From: Candidatus Woesearchaeota archaeon
Lineage (GTDB): Archaea > Nanobdellota > Nanobdellia > Woesearchaeales > UBA11576
Reading direction: 5' to 3'
Length of the DNA stretch: 64,000 bases
Assembly: GCA_018675335.1 (NCBI GenBank)
Contig: JABGYH010000001.1
Span: forward strand, 1-64,000
Below are positions 18,467 through 27,399 of this stretch, piece after piece. Numbering within the stretch: position 1 is the stretch's first letter; each line of letters starts with the position of its first letter. The position numbers and the translations under genes were made by a program. The notes under the pieces were generated by a model. It was not told the origin of the DNA, made no database searches, and worked only from the letters and a program-made list of their open reading frames with translations.

Positions 18467-20377
18467 ATGACAAATAATAATGAAGATTTAGGTGAAAAAT
18501 TTCTTTTTCCATTCGATCAAGTAAGAGAAATCCAAATTGAACTTCTTGAAAAGATTAGTGAAACAATTAATACAGGAAATAATCTTATCGCGCATGCACC
18601 AACAGGTCTTGGTAAAAGTGCAGCAGCAATTGCTCCCGCATTAAAATATGCTCTAGATAATAATAAAAAAATATTTTTTTTGACATCAAGACATACCCAA
18701 CACACAATTGCAATCGATACTTTACGCGCAATAAAAAATAAATTCAATATTCCCTTTGTATCAGTAGACATGATTGGTAAAAAACACATGTGTTCTGTTG
18801 ATGGTATTGAAAACTTATATTCAAATGAATTTTCAGAATACTGCAAAAAACAACGAGAAGAAAATAAATGCGAATTTTATCTTAAAACTAAAAAAAATAA
18901 TAAATTAACTCCCGAAGCAACAGTAGTTCTTAATGAACTTAAACAAAGATCACCCTTACATGTTGAAGATTTCAAAGAATTTTGCAAAGATAATGAACTG
19001 TGCCCTTATGAACTTGCAGCAATAATGGCCAAAGATGCATCAGTAATAGTTTCAGATTATTATTATATTTTTAATCCAAAAGTAAGAGATTTATTTTTTG
19101 CAAGAGCTCAGATATCCCTAGAAGATTGCATAATTATTGTTGATGAAGCACATAACCTTCCCGATAGAATTAGAAGTTTATTAACTTCACAAATATCCAA
19201 CGTAGTTATTAAAAGATCAATTAAAGAAGCTAGAAAAATTGAATACTCAGACACAGTTAGGCGCTTAGTAAAAGTACAAGAAGCACTACTCAACGTATCT
19301 GAAAAACTTCACTCATCCGAAAAATTAGTTCCTAAAAATGATTTCATCTCCTTATTATCCTCATTAAATTCTGAAAGTGGAGAAATAGAAAATTATGAAA
19401 CATTAATTGAAGATTTTGAATCAACAGCAGAATTAGTTCGAGAAAAAGAAAAAAGAAGTTCTATTGGAACAGTGGCAAAATTTATTGATGCTTGGAGAGG
19501 AGAAGATGAAGGTTTTGTTCGTATTGCATCCCACAAATTTTTTAAAAATGAATCATTAATTTCCCTTTCATATAGGTGTCTTGATCCAAGTCTTGTTTCA
19601 AGAGAAGTTATTGAAAATGCACATTCAGTTATTTTAATGTCAGGAACTCTAAATCCAACTTCTATGTTTAAAAATATTCTCGGATTCCCAAAAGAAAGTT
19701 TCGAAGAAAGCTATCCATCTCCATTCCCCGAGGATAATCGATTAAATATGATCATTCCTGAAACCACAACAAAGTTTAGCATGAGAAGTGAAGCGCAGTT
19801 CGAAAGAATGGGTGAGATTTGTGCAGACATAACTAATTTAGTTAAAGGAAATTGTGCAATTTTTTTCCCAAGTTATAGTTTAAGAAATTCAGTTTACAAA
19901 ACATTCAATAAAATTTCTAAAAAAACAACATTTCTCGAAGATAGTTCTATGACTAAAGAAGATAAAAGCGATCTTTTAGAAAGATTTAAAGATTACAAAA
20001 ATATTGGCGCAGTTCTTTTAGGAGTTATGAGTGGAAGTTTTAGTGAAGGTATTGATTTACCCGGAGATTATCTTAAGTGCGTTATAGTAGTTGGTCTTCC
20101 TCTTGGACAACCAGATATTGAAACAAAAAAATTAATTGATTATTATGATCAAAAATTTGGACAAGGATGGGATTATGGATATGTAGCACCTGCATTTTCT
20201 AAATGTTTACAAAGTGCTGGAAGATGTATTCGTTCAGGAACTGATAGAGGATTAGTAGTATTTTTAGATGCAAGATATGTTTGGAGCAATTATGCAAAAC
20301 ATTTTCCCCGGGATTGGAATATTCAAGTTACTAGAGACTTTGAACCTCCAATTAAAGATTTCTTCAATCAAAAATAA
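18467..20377 (+). CDS. xpd: XPD/Rad3-family Fe-S DNA helicase
   Basis: 5'-3' superfamily 2 helicase of DNA repair. Walker A HAPTGLGKSA (43-52), Fe-S cluster cysteines among C109, C126, C135, C173 and C179, Walker B IIVDEAHN (224-230), the SGTLNP motif (motif IV region), and SFSEGIDLPGDYL and QSAGRCIRSGTDRG (motifs V/VI). The 636 residues fit archaeal XPD rather than the longer DinG. Five rather than four candidate Cys in the insert leaves the exact ligands open. Leaderless promoter likely (TATTTAAAA about 30 nt upstream). Confidence 0.92.
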   Translation: MTNNNEDLGEKFLFPFDQVREIQIELLEKISETINTGNNLIAHAPTGLGKSAAAIAPALKYALDNNKKIFFLTSRHTQHTIAIDTLRAIKNKFNIPFVSVDMIGKKHMCSVDGIENLYSNEFSEYCKKQREENKCEFYLKTKKNNKLTPEATVVLNELKQRSPLHVEDFKEFCKDNELCPYELAAIMAKDASVIVSDYYYIFNPKVRDLFFARAQISLEDCIIIVDEAHNLPDRIRSLLTSQISNVVIKRSIKEARKIEYSDTVRRLVKVQEALLNVSEKLHSSEKLVPKNDFISLLSSLNSESGEIENYETLIEDFESTAELVREKEKRSSIGTVAKFIDAWRGEDEGFVRIASHKFFKNESLISLSYRCLDPSLVSREVIENAHSVILMSGTLNPTSMFKNILGFPKESFEESYPSPFPEDNRLNMIIPETTTKFSMRSEAQFERMGEICADITNLVKGNCAIFFPSYSLRNSVYKTFNKISKKTTFLEDSSMTKEDKSDLLERFKDYKNIGAVLLGVMSGSFSEGIDLPGDYLKCVIVVGLPLGQPDIETKKLIDYYDQKFGQGWDYGYVAPAFSKCLQSAGRCIRSGTDRGLVVFLDARYVWSNYAKHFPRDWNIQVTRDFEPPIKDFFNQK

Positions 20378-20442
20378 ATAATCAGTAAAAATCACCAATA
20401 AAGTCCATAAATATTTATTAGTCCTAAAATCAAAATATTCTC

Positions 20443-20467
20443 AAAAAAAAAAAAAAAAAAAAAAAAA
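20443..20467. repeat. Homopolymer run A25
   Basis: Twenty-five uninterrupted A between the XPD gene and the next open frame. It resembles the A31 run at the window start. On the minus strand it would be a T25 termination signal. Long homopolymers are also prone to sequencing length error. Confidence 0.7.
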
Positions 20468-20581
20468 TTCAACCCAAATTTACTGATAAACTAAAATCTA
20501 AACCAAATTCTTAGTGTGGCAATAACCATACCAGTAGTAAAAAACATAACATTTATATATTAATTGTGCTTTGTATAACGA

Positions 20582-20986
20582 ATGGTACTTTTATTTGATC
20601 AATTTCATCTACCTGAGGACATATTTGAAATAGTGTTTGCAACAGAGCAGCAGAAAATTGTAGCTCGAATGTTAATAGATGAATTTAAAGAAAATAACGG
20701 AGTGCTAGGAAAAACAGAGATGTCCCTTTTTGCAAATCGAATGCATGATGGGACTTACGTTGAAATTGATGAACCAGTAGGGCCAATAAGCAGAAAGAAA
20801 AAAATTAGAATATCATACAATAAAAGACAATTTTATGACCGAATATTAACTCCCATGAAAGCAATGGGCTTAATTGATTACGACATGTATAAAAAAAAAT
20901 ATTTAATATCCAACCAATTTTGCGATTCATTAAAAAAAATAAGCCTACTATGGCAAAAAGAAATCACCCCAAAAAAATTAGAATAA
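20582..20986 (+). CDS. Hypothetical DNA-binding-like small protein
   Basis: The 134-residue soluble protein starts MVLLFDQFHLPEDIFEIV. Residues 60-115 (PISRKKKIRISYNKRQFYDRIL ... LIDYDMYKKKYLIS) look like a winged helix with a basic wing. A TATA box (ATTTATATATT, about 20550-20560) lies 25 nt before the ATG, suggesting a leaderless message. No family recognised. Confidence 0.5.
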   Translation: MVLLFDQFHLPEDIFEIVFATEQQKIVARMLIDEFKENNGVLGKTEMSLFANRMHDGTYVEIDEPVGPISRKKKIRISYNKRQFYDRILTPMKAMGLIDYDMYKKKYLISNQFCDSLKKISLLWQKEITPKKLE

Positions 20987-21070
20987 TACTCGCAAATACA
21001 AACAAAAAAATAACAAAATAATCAAATACATACCAAACACAACAAAAATCGAGAAAATAATTATCACATT

Positions 21071-21143
21071 AAAAAAGAGGCTTCTCGAATCTAAATTCTT
21101 CACCCACCCCCAACAACTTTTGCTCCGGGAAGCCTCCTTTTTT
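21071..21143 (+). ncRNA. GC-rich stem-loop with C-rich loop (element B), terminator-like
   Basis: Arms GAGGCTTC (21077-21084) and GAAGCCTC (21129-21136) pair perfectly, and an outer A6/T6 pairing (21071-21076 with 21138-21143) extends the stem. The 44-nt loop contains CCACCCCCAACAACTT (21104-21119), identical to the loop of element A near the window start. The 3' side runs into CCTTTTTTATTTATT. It stands out sharply from the A/T background. It could be a terminator or a small stable RNA; no known family. Confidence 0.45.
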
Positions 21144-21241
21144 ATTTATTCCACTTCTTAACACAAAATAAAACCCAAAAAAAATTCCAATCACTCAAAT
21201 TTTCAATAAGTTTTTATACTAATTAAGTCATAATACACTTC

Positions 21242-21676
21242 ATGGCAGCCAAAAAATCTAAAAAACCCATTTCTTCAAAAAGCGACAACGAAGAACTTCT
21301 CAATCTAAAAATTAAATTGATTGAAAGACGAATTAAAGAAGGAGAATCCCTGGTAAATTTTGACACAGGATATGTTCATTTTCTAGTCATACTTAACGCA
21401 AATGGAAAAAACATGGAATTTGAAAAAAGAATTAGATTAGATAAACCTGAAAAAATGACTAAAAAGTTTATTTCAAAAATGAAATTATTTGCGGAAACCA
21501 GATATAACGAACGAACTTATTTCATTGCTCAAAAAACAGCACCAGAAAAAACACTAACCAACCTAAGAAATTTAGAAGCAGTAGAAGAAGGTTTAATGCA
21601 AGTTTTTTCAGAAGTGAATCAATTTATGAAAACAAAAAAAGCAAGCATTGTTAAAACTACAATTCTTAAATTTTAA
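21242..21676 (+). CDS. Hypothetical soluble protein
   Basis: The 144-residue, lysine-rich protein starts MAAKKSKKPISSKSDNEE. The flexible basic N-terminus is followed by a compact region (LINLKIKLIERR-like helix, YVHFLVILNANGKNMEF strands, MKLFAETRYNERTYFI). It has no membrane segment and no recognised family. TATA-like sequence (TTTTTATACT, near 21213) suggests a leaderless transcript. Confidence 0.55.
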   Translation: MAAKKSKKPISSKSDNEELLNLKIKLIERRIKEGESLVNFDTGYVHFLVILNANGKNMEFEKRIRLDKPEKMTKKFISKMKLFAETRYNERTYFIAQKTAPEKTLTNLRNLEAVEEGLMQVFSEVNQFMKTKKASIVKTTILKF

Positions 21677-21751
21677 TTTATTTCTTTTTTTTATCACCCC
21701 ATAATAAACTATAACAAAAATAAACTAAATTAAAAAACCAATAAAAAAAAA

Positions 21752-22330
21752 ATGAATGAACAAATTACCCAAAAAATTCTCGAGGAATTAAATCAAACTA
21801 AAGAGGAATTTTGGAACATTAGTTCAGAAACATCAAATTTTCTTCAAATAATTATTAATACAATAAAACCTCAAAATATTTTAGAAATAGGAACGTCCAA
21901 TGGATTCTCCTCACTTCAAATGAATTTAACAGCCCACAAATTAAATCCCCCACCCCAAATAATAACCCTCGAAAAAAGACCCGATTGGGCGCCAATTGCA
22001 GAAAAAAACATTGCCAAATCAGAATCTACAAATATAACTTTAATTATAGGAAATGCCCTTGAAACTATTCCAAAATTAAAAGAAAAAATTAATCCAAATT
22101 TACAATTCAATCTTATTTTCATTGACGCAATGAAACGCCAGTATATAGAATATATCAAATTACTAGAGTCAAATAACCTTTTATCAAAAAAATGCATAAT
22201 CCTCGCCGATAATGTAATCTCACATTCAAAAAAAGTAGAAGAATATATTAATTATGTAAAACAAAATCCAGCTTATTTTTCAAAAACATTAAATATAGGC
22301 CCAGGACTAGAAATTACTATAAAAAAATAA
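21752..22330 (+). CDS. O-methyltransferase-like SAM-dependent methyltransferase
   Basis: Class I methyltransferase of the caffeoyl-CoA OMT/TrmR-like group. It has NILEIGTSNGFSSLQM (motif I, about 49-64), ITLEKRPDWAPIAEKNI (motif II acidic residue), IIGNALETIPKL, and NLIFIDAMKRQYIEYI (motif IV, metal-binding D), then LADNVISHSK. The 192 residues fit. In bacteria relatives modify tRNA wobble uridine or small catechols; the substrate here is unknown. The gene lies about 70 bp upstream of the PUA-domain gene, so a translation or RNA-related role is possible by context. Confidence 0.8.
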   Translation: MNEQITQKILEELNQTKEEFWNISSETSNFLQIIINTIKPQNILEIGTSNGFSSLQMNLTAHKLNPPPQIITLEKRPDWAPIAEKNIAKSESTNITLIIGNALETIPKLKEKINPNLQFNLIFIDAMKRQYIEYIKLLESNNLLSKKCIILADNVISHSKKVEEYINYVKQNPAYFSKTLNIGPGLEITIKK

Positions 22331-22402
22331 TCACACACTAAAAAAAACACAATAAATAAACAAAAAAAATAATAAAAAAAATCAATAAACAACATAAAAA
22401 AA

Positions 22403-22861
22403 ATGAAACGAAAACAAATAAATAACAAAGAAGTGAAAAAAATAATTAAAACACTAACAGAAAAATTCAAAATAGAAGGATTAATATCAAAAAAAGATAG
22501 ATTAGAACTCGTAGAAGATTATATTATAACCTGCAACCACAAACCCATATTTTTTTACTACCAAGAAATATTAATTCCAACTTTAAAATTGCTCATAGAA
22601 GATAATTTTCTTCCAAAAGTAGTCATCGATATGCCTGCAGTTAAATTTATTATTAATGGCGCAGACGTTATGCGACCAGGAATCAAAGAAATGGAACTTT
22701 TTGAAAAAAACCAACCAATAGTAATTATTGACGAAACTCACAAAAAACCTTTAGCAATAGGAATTCCAACTCTTAGTTCAGAAGATTTAGAAAAAAAAGA
22801 AAAAGGAAAATTAATTAAAAATATTCACCATGTAGGTGATGAAATTTGGTCGTTTAACTAA
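22403..22861 (+). CDS. PUA-domain RNA-binding protein (MCT-1-like)
   Basis: The 152 residues contain an N-terminal pre-PUA region and a C-terminal PUA domain: KVVIDMPAVKFIINGADVMRPGI, then QPIVIIDETHKKPLAIGI and GKLIKNIHHVGDEIWSF. That order matches archaeal MCT-1/Tma20-like proteins, which bind tRNA or rRNA and act near translation initiation or recycling. It follows the O-methyltransferase gene at short distance on the same strand. Confidence 0.85.
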   Translation: MKRKQINNKEVKKIIKTLTEKFKIEGLISKKDRLELVEDYIITCNHKPIFFYYQEILIPTLKLLIEDNFLPKVVIDMPAVKFIINGADVMRPGIKEMELFEKNQPIVIIDETHKKPLAIGIPTLSSEDLEKKEKGKLIKNIHHVGDEIWSFN

Positions 22862-22941
22862 CAAACTTATTCTTAAAAAAAATATGATAAAAAAATAATT
22901 AACCCACTCCAGCCTAAACAAAAAACATAAAATAAAAAAAA

Positions 22942-23640
22942 TTATAATTTTTTATATGCCCCTTCAACTGACTCCACAATTAGTTGTGCAACATAATCTA
23001 AATTATCAGATCTTCTAAGTTCTCTACAAATTTCTATTTGCATCGAATGATCAGGAGTTCCTTTGTGATATTGAATCCCATTATTTTTACTCCAGGCAGG
23101 ATATTTTTTACCAATCCAAGTTCTTAGTCCTTTGTCATTTTTTAATTTTTCATCCAAACTTAACCTCATATTTCTTGCAAGTTTAGTGTTTGTTCTAACA
23201 ACACCTGTATTTGATTTGCCCTTGGGATGTTTTTTTGGACCAACATAAGTTTTTGTTGCAGAATTATATTTCGCCCCAATACCTAAATCAATTCCAATGC
23301 GCCCATCATCCGAAACACCATGAATGTAAATCACCAATGCATGCTGCTCACCATCATGTTCTCCTTTCGAATGAATTCTCGCACCCATTGCCAATTCAGA
23401 AATATCTGAATAAAACTCATGTTTAAGTCCACCCATTCTAGCAGCAGCAATATCATTAAAATCAGACTGACTTCTTCTAATTTTATTATTAACAACTAAT
23501 GATGCACCCAATAATTCTGCAATTTTTTCTACCAACTTATCAGTTTGCAAATCATCTCCCGCACCATGAGGTGCTACAACAACATATTTACTAGCCCCCT
23601 CCTGCTTAAACCCATACTTGGTTTCAATTCTTTCTTTCAT
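22942..23640 (-). CDS. Possible N-formylglutamate amidohydrolase-like hydrolase
   Basis: I chose the ATG at 23640 (MKERIETKYGF) because GGAGGAC sits before it; the longer frame adds 13 unlikely residues. The 232-residue protein has KYVVVAPHGAGDDLQTDKL, a His-containing acidic motif near the N-terminus, a conserved-looking NKIRRSQSDFND, ARIHSKGEHDGEQHALVIYIHG with further His residues, and YHKGTPDHSMQIEICRELR. The pattern of PHG, E/D and late H..H is reminiscent of N-formylglutamate amidohydrolase or related zinc carboxypeptidase-like enzymes. The assignment is weak. Confidence 0.5.
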   Translation of the reverse strand: MKERIETKYGFKQEGASKYVVVAPHGAGDDLQTDKLVEKIAELLGASLVVNNKIRRSQSDFNDIAAARMGGLKHEFYSDISELAMGARIHSKGEHDGEQHALVIYIHGVSDDGRIGIDLGIGAKYNSATKTYVGPKKHPKGKSNTGVVRTNTKLARNMRLSLDEKLKNDKGLRTWIGKKYPAWSKNNGIQYHKGTPDHSMQIEICRELRRSDNLDYVAQLIVESVEGAYKKL

Positions 23641-24016
23641 TTTTGTCCTCCAACAACACATATTCACCCCAATTTTCATTCAAACTCGATAAACTCAAGT
23701 TTAAACAACAAATAAAGTGTTAAATACACACTAACTCGTTCGTAACTAACCGTGAACCTCGCTCTAACTAAAAAAAGAAAAACGACACTCACTCTAACTA
23801 ATTACAAACTAGTTTCACCTTTTTGAAAGCAAAATCTTGCTTTATTTCACTTCAACACACTAACATAATTAACACACCAAAGAGATATAAAAGTTACCCC
23901 AAAAATATCTATCAAAGTAAGAAAATAAAAACAAAAATTAATATACTTCAAAAATAACCAATAAATAAACTCAAAAATAAAAACAATAAAAATTTAAAAA
24001 AAAAAGGAAAAACAAA
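23641..24016. other. Intergenic gap, one weak hairpin
   Basis: This 376-bp gap between divergent genes is A-rich. The only structure I see is a 7-bp stem AAAGCAA/TTGCTTT (23826-23843) followed by ATTT. The TATA-like boxes for the divergent genes fall at each end. No RNA gene or coding frame found. Confidence 0.4.
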
Positions 24017-24625
24017 ATGAAACAAAAAATAATTCTTGCATCCACATCACCCAGAAGAAAAGGACTCCTGCAACAAATCAACATTAATTTTGATATAAAA
24101 CCAAGCAAATATGAAGAAGATATGACTCTTAAAATGTCCCACCACAAATTAGCAATGGTTTTAGCAGAAGGTAAAGCTTATGACGTTGCAAAAAATTTAA
24201 AAACTGGAATTGTTATTGGCGCAGACACATTTCTCGTACTCAAAAATAAAAGAATTGGCAAACCAAAAAACAAAAAAGAAGCATTCAAAACATTAAAACT
24301 TCTCTCCAAAAACACTTTAAACGTTTATTCAGGATTAGCAATATTTGATACACTTAACAATAAAAAAATTCTCGACTACGAATTAACAAAAATCAAATTT
24401 AGAAAAATTGAAGAATCAGAAATAAAGGAATATATCAAAACAAAAGAACCCCTAGATAAAGCAGGATCCATCGCAATCCAAGGAATAGGTGCAATTTTTA
24501 TTGAAAAAATTGAAGGCTGCCCATCAAATGTGATTGGCCTCCCACTCCAATGCCTTTGTAAAAATTTAAAAAAATTAGGAATTTCTGTTTTTGATTACAA
24601 AAAAACTAGCAATAAAAAAAAATAA
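24017..24625 (+). CDS. maf: Maf-family nucleoside triphosphate pyrophosphatase
   Basis: House-cleaning enzyme that hydrolyses non-canonical or excess NTPs such as dTTP/UTP to the monophosphate. Motifs: ILASTSPRRKGLL (6-18, substrate-binding), IVIGADTFLVL with the catalytic Asp, the KNKKEAFKTLKLLS helix, VYSGLAIFD, and EPLDKAGSIAIQGIGAIFIEKIEG near the C-terminus. 202 residues is normal. AAAGGAAA precedes the ATG. Confidence 0.93.
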   Translation: MKQKIILASTSPRRKGLLQQININFDIKPSKYEEDMTLKMSHHKLAMVLAEGKAYDVAKNLKTGIVIGADTFLVLKNKRIGKPKNKKEAFKTLKLLSKNTLNVYSGLAIFDTLNNKKILDYELTKIKFRKIEESEIKEYIKTKEPLDKAGSIAIQGIGAIFIEKIEGCPSNVIGLPLQCLCKNLKKLGISVFDYKKTSNKKK

Positions 24626-24662
24626 CAACAATAACAATCAAAGCTAACCAATCTACAACAAA

Positions 24663-24899
24663 TTAATCATAAAATTCTTTTAACTCACCCTCATAACAAC
24701 AACCACGCCACTCACCAAGAGATTGCACGGCTTGATTTTCACCACCATACAACCTAAAATAAACTTCCCTGCACACCCCAAGTTCAGTTCTCAACTCTTC
24801 TTCTGTCGGAATGATTTGCCCAACATTCAACAACAAAAATTCTAAACGTTGTTGTCTTGCCTCCAACAAAGTTTTCATATATTCATTATCTTCGCCCAT
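24663..24899 (-). CDS. Small hypothetical acidic protein
   Basis: The 78-residue protein (MGEDNEYMKTLLEARQQRL start) is mostly helical, with two Cys near the end (GCCYEGEL). A strong GGAGGAG lies 8 nt before the ATG. It directly follows another tiny frame (24926-25072), and the two look like an operon of small proteins reading away from the TrmB gene. Function unknown. Confidence 0.55.
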   Translation of the reverse strand: MGEDNEYMKTLLEARQQRLEFLLLNVGQIIPTEEELRTELGVCREVYFRLYGGENQAVQSLGEWRGCCYEGELKEFYD

Positions 24900-24925
24900 T
24901 TTAGTTACTCCTCCAATTTGTTAGA

Positions 24926-25072
24926 TTATCTTCGAGGCAGTTCACACAACATTCTCAAAGCCACAAATCTTACTTTTTCTTGCCCCCATTCAGGATGCTT
25001 AGATCTAATTAAGCCTTGCATTTGCTTCATCTCACTTACTTTATCAAGTTGTTTTTGGTTTATTTCATTCAT
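24926..25072 (-). CDS. Very small hypothetical protein (48 aa)
   Basis: The frame reads MNEINQKQLDKVSEMKQMQG, continues LIRSKHPEWGQEKVRF and ends MLCELPRR. It is helical with a typical coding composition (W, H, E, R rich, unlike background). No strong ribosome binding site, but a TATA-like TTTATAATAAT lies just upstream, so it could be a leaderless first gene of the 24663-25072 operon. Its translation is likely rather than proven. Confidence 0.45.
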   Translation of the reverse strand: MNEINQKQLDKVSEMKQMQGLIRSKHPEWGQEKVRFVALRMLCELPRR

Positions 25073-25187
25073 TTTATATTATTATAAAGTAGCAAAAATT
25101 TAAACATTTGTTGTAGAACATAAAACAACACAAAGTTATTTAAACATCAAAGAAAACCTAAAACAAAACAAATTAAGAGGCAATAAA

Positions 25188-25907
25188 ATGACAAAAATCC
25201 AAATCGTTCTTGAAAATATGGGATTTAGCCCAAATGAAATTAAAGTTTATCTCGCACTTAATGATCACGGATCATGCAAAGCAGGAACTATTGCTAAAAT
25301 ATCCAAAATAGATAGAAGCAGCTGCTATAATTCTCTTAAACACTTAATAGAAAAAGGTCTTGTTAGCTATGTTTCAATAGGAAAAATAAAATGGTTTCAA
25401 TCCGCAAATCCAAAAAGATTAATTGAATATCTAAAACAACAAGAAGATGATGTAAAAGACATCCTCCCCGATTTAGTAGCAAGATACAAAGCAAATAAAA
25501 TAACAGGACAAGTAAGATTATTTAAAGGATTTAAAGGAGTAAGAACGATTCTCCAAGACATATTATCAGATGAAAAAGAAAATTTGGTATTTGGTAATGA
25601 AAATCAATTAGAAGATAAAATGCCCGTTTATCACGGCCAATTTGTAAGGCAACTTAAAGAAAAAAAATTATCTGTTAGAGAAATTGTGCGGGTTGATCGT
25701 GCAGAGCCAACTTCTCACGCTCGCCAAACGAGATATGTTCCAAAATCAGTAGAATCTCCAGTCGTAACAAACATTTATGGTGATAAAATTGCTTTAATTA
25801 TTTGGACTGATGAACCTGAAGGAATAATTATTGAAAATTCTGCAGCAGCAAAAGCATATCGCCATTATTTTGAATTTATGTGGCAACACGCAGATAAGAA
25901 AAAGTAA
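25188..25907 (+). CDS. TrmB-family transcriptional regulator
   Basis: Standard-size (239 aa) TrmB protein with winged helix at 1-70 (LENMGFSPNEIKVYLALNDH, AKISKIDRSSCYNSLKHLIEKGL), a helical linker with QQEDDVKDILPDL, and an effector-binding module beginning RLFKGFKGVRTILQDIL and ending YRHYFEFMWQH. The ligand is typically a sugar or other small molecule. GAGGCAAT precedes the ATG. It is paralogous to 37797-38570 and to the four-repeat protein at 2601-4550. Confidence 0.88.
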   Translation: MTKIQIVLENMGFSPNEIKVYLALNDHGSCKAGTIAKISKIDRSSCYNSLKHLIEKGLVSYVSIGKIKWFQSANPKRLIEYLKQQEDDVKDILPDLVARYKANKITGQVRLFKGFKGVRTILQDILSDEKENLVFGNENQLEDKMPVYHGQFVRQLKEKKLSVREIVRVDRAEPTSHARQTRYVPKSVESPVVTNIYGDKIALIIWTDEPEGIIIENSAAAKAYRHYFEFMWQHADKKK

Positions 25908-26019
25908 AATAAAAATAACATAAAAAAATTACTAAAAAAATAAAACCAAATAATCACACAACACAATTCAACAATACACATTATATTAATATTAACAAGT
26001 CAGATTATTCATTAAACTT

Positions 26020-26184
26020 TTAATCCATCCCAGTTAAATTTATTTTAGTTATTTTTCTTTTTACATCAAGATGCAGTGTTTCGCCCGCACAATTTACCAA
26101 ATTTGTTTTTCCACCATATTGTATTTTATTAATTGCCGCGATAAGTTCGCAAGCAGTAGTTCCAAGATCTTTTGTTAAACCCAA
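26020..26184 (-). CDS. Small protein with TTG start and strong ribosome binding site
   Basis: On the minus strand a near-perfect GGAGGTGA sits 6-7 nt before a TTG codon. The frame runs 54 residues (MGLTKDLGTTACELIAAINK, then IQYGGKTNLVNCAGETL, ending INLTGMD). Composition looks coding. A TATA box (ATTATATATTAG, near 26222-26233) precedes it. There is no ATG alternative. No family recognised. Confidence 0.5.
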   Translation of the reverse strand: MGLTKDLGTTACELIAAINKIQYGGKTNLVNCAGETLHLDVKRKITKINLTGMD

Positions 26185-26376
26185 TTTCAGTCACCTCCTG
26201 TTACTACTTAGAAGAACTAACTAATATATAATTAGTTGTTGTAGAAAATTAAACAACAGAAGAACTAAAATATTAACATATATTAATTAAAAAATCAACC
26301 AAAATAAGAAAAAAACAAGAAAAAAAATGAATTTTAAGAAAACATTTATAAATAAAAAACACTCAAAACAGGTAAA

Positions 26377-27348
26377 ATGGACGATCTAACAAAAATCACA
26401 CTCAAAGACAAAAAAATTCTACGTGAACTAGACTTAAACGCCAGACAAAGTAACACCCAAATAGCAAAAAATACTCGTTTAAACAAAAACATAGTAAACT
26501 ACAGAATTAAAAAATTAGAAGAACTAGAAATAATAACCGGATATAAAACATTATTTGATTATTCCAAATTAGGTTATCTCATATTCAGAATATACCTTGA
26601 TTTTTACGAATTTGATTTAGAAAAAGAAAAAGAACTTATACAATATCTAACAAAAAATAAAAAAGCAGGTTCAGTTTTTACAACTACAGGAACATGGGAT
26701 TTAACTGCCAAAATTTATGTGAAATCAGTAAATGAATTCTGGGAAGAATGGACTAAATTCATTAATTTATTTAGGCCAATCATTAAAAAATACCACACAA
26801 GCACAATTGCTCACCAAATATATTTCAAAAAAAATTATTTAGTGCCCTCAAAAGTTAAAGATGATTTTTTATGGAAAACTGGAAGAAATGAACCTATCGA
26901 AATTGATAAAACTGATTTGATAATTATTAAAGAACTAACAGAAAATGCCAGAGTTCCAATTGAAACACTTTCAAAAATAACAAAACTTGGAAGCATGGGC
27001 ATAATTTATCGCATAAGACAATTGATAAAAAAAGAAATTATTCTAGGCTACCGCGCAAACCTTAATTTAAACCTATTAGGATATGAAAAATACCACATAG
27101 ATTTAGAACTAGAAGATACATCAATTACATCAAGTTTAATAACATTTTTACAACAACAAAATTCAATCGTTTCAATAACTCAAGCAATTAGCGACGGATC
27201 AGATTTTGAATTCAGCCTAGAAATTAGCAACTTTAAACAATTTTCAAATCTAATTAAAAAATTAAAAATTCAATTTAAAGGAAAAATACGCGACTTTAAA
27301 TATTTTAAATTTGATCATTCACATAAACTTAATTATCTCCCACTTTAA
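26377..27348 (+). CDS. Lrp/AsnC-type regulator with duplicated domains
   Basis: The 323 residues hold two Lrp-like halves. The first has a helix-turn-helix (LKDKKILRELDLNARQSNTQ, IAKNTRLNKNIVNYRIKKLEELEIITGYKT) and an RAM-like region. The second has another (KTDLIIIKELTENARVPIET, LSKITKLGSMGIIYRIRQL) with its own C-terminal part. Ordinary Lrp proteins have one of each (about 150 aa). The gene at 61383-62351 has the same duplicated plan, so they are paralogues. Targets unknown. Confidence 0.8.
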   Translation: MDDLTKITLKDKKILRELDLNARQSNTQIAKNTRLNKNIVNYRIKKLEELEIITGYKTLFDYSKLGYLIFRIYLDFYEFDLEKEKELIQYLTKNKKAGSVFTTTGTWDLTAKIYVKSVNEFWEEWTKFINLFRPIIKKYHTSTIAHQIYFKKNYLVPSKVKDDFLWKTGRNEPIEIDKTDLIIIKELTENARVPIETLSKITKLGSMGIIYRIRQLIKKEIILGYRANLNLNLLGYEKYHIDLELEDTSITSSLITFLQQQNSIVSITQAISDGSDFEFSLEISNFKQFSNLIKKLKIQFKGKIRDFKYFKFDHSHKLNYLPL

Positions 27349-27399
27349 CAACAAAAACAAACCACAAATAAAAATAACAAGAAACTAAAAAAGAAAAAA

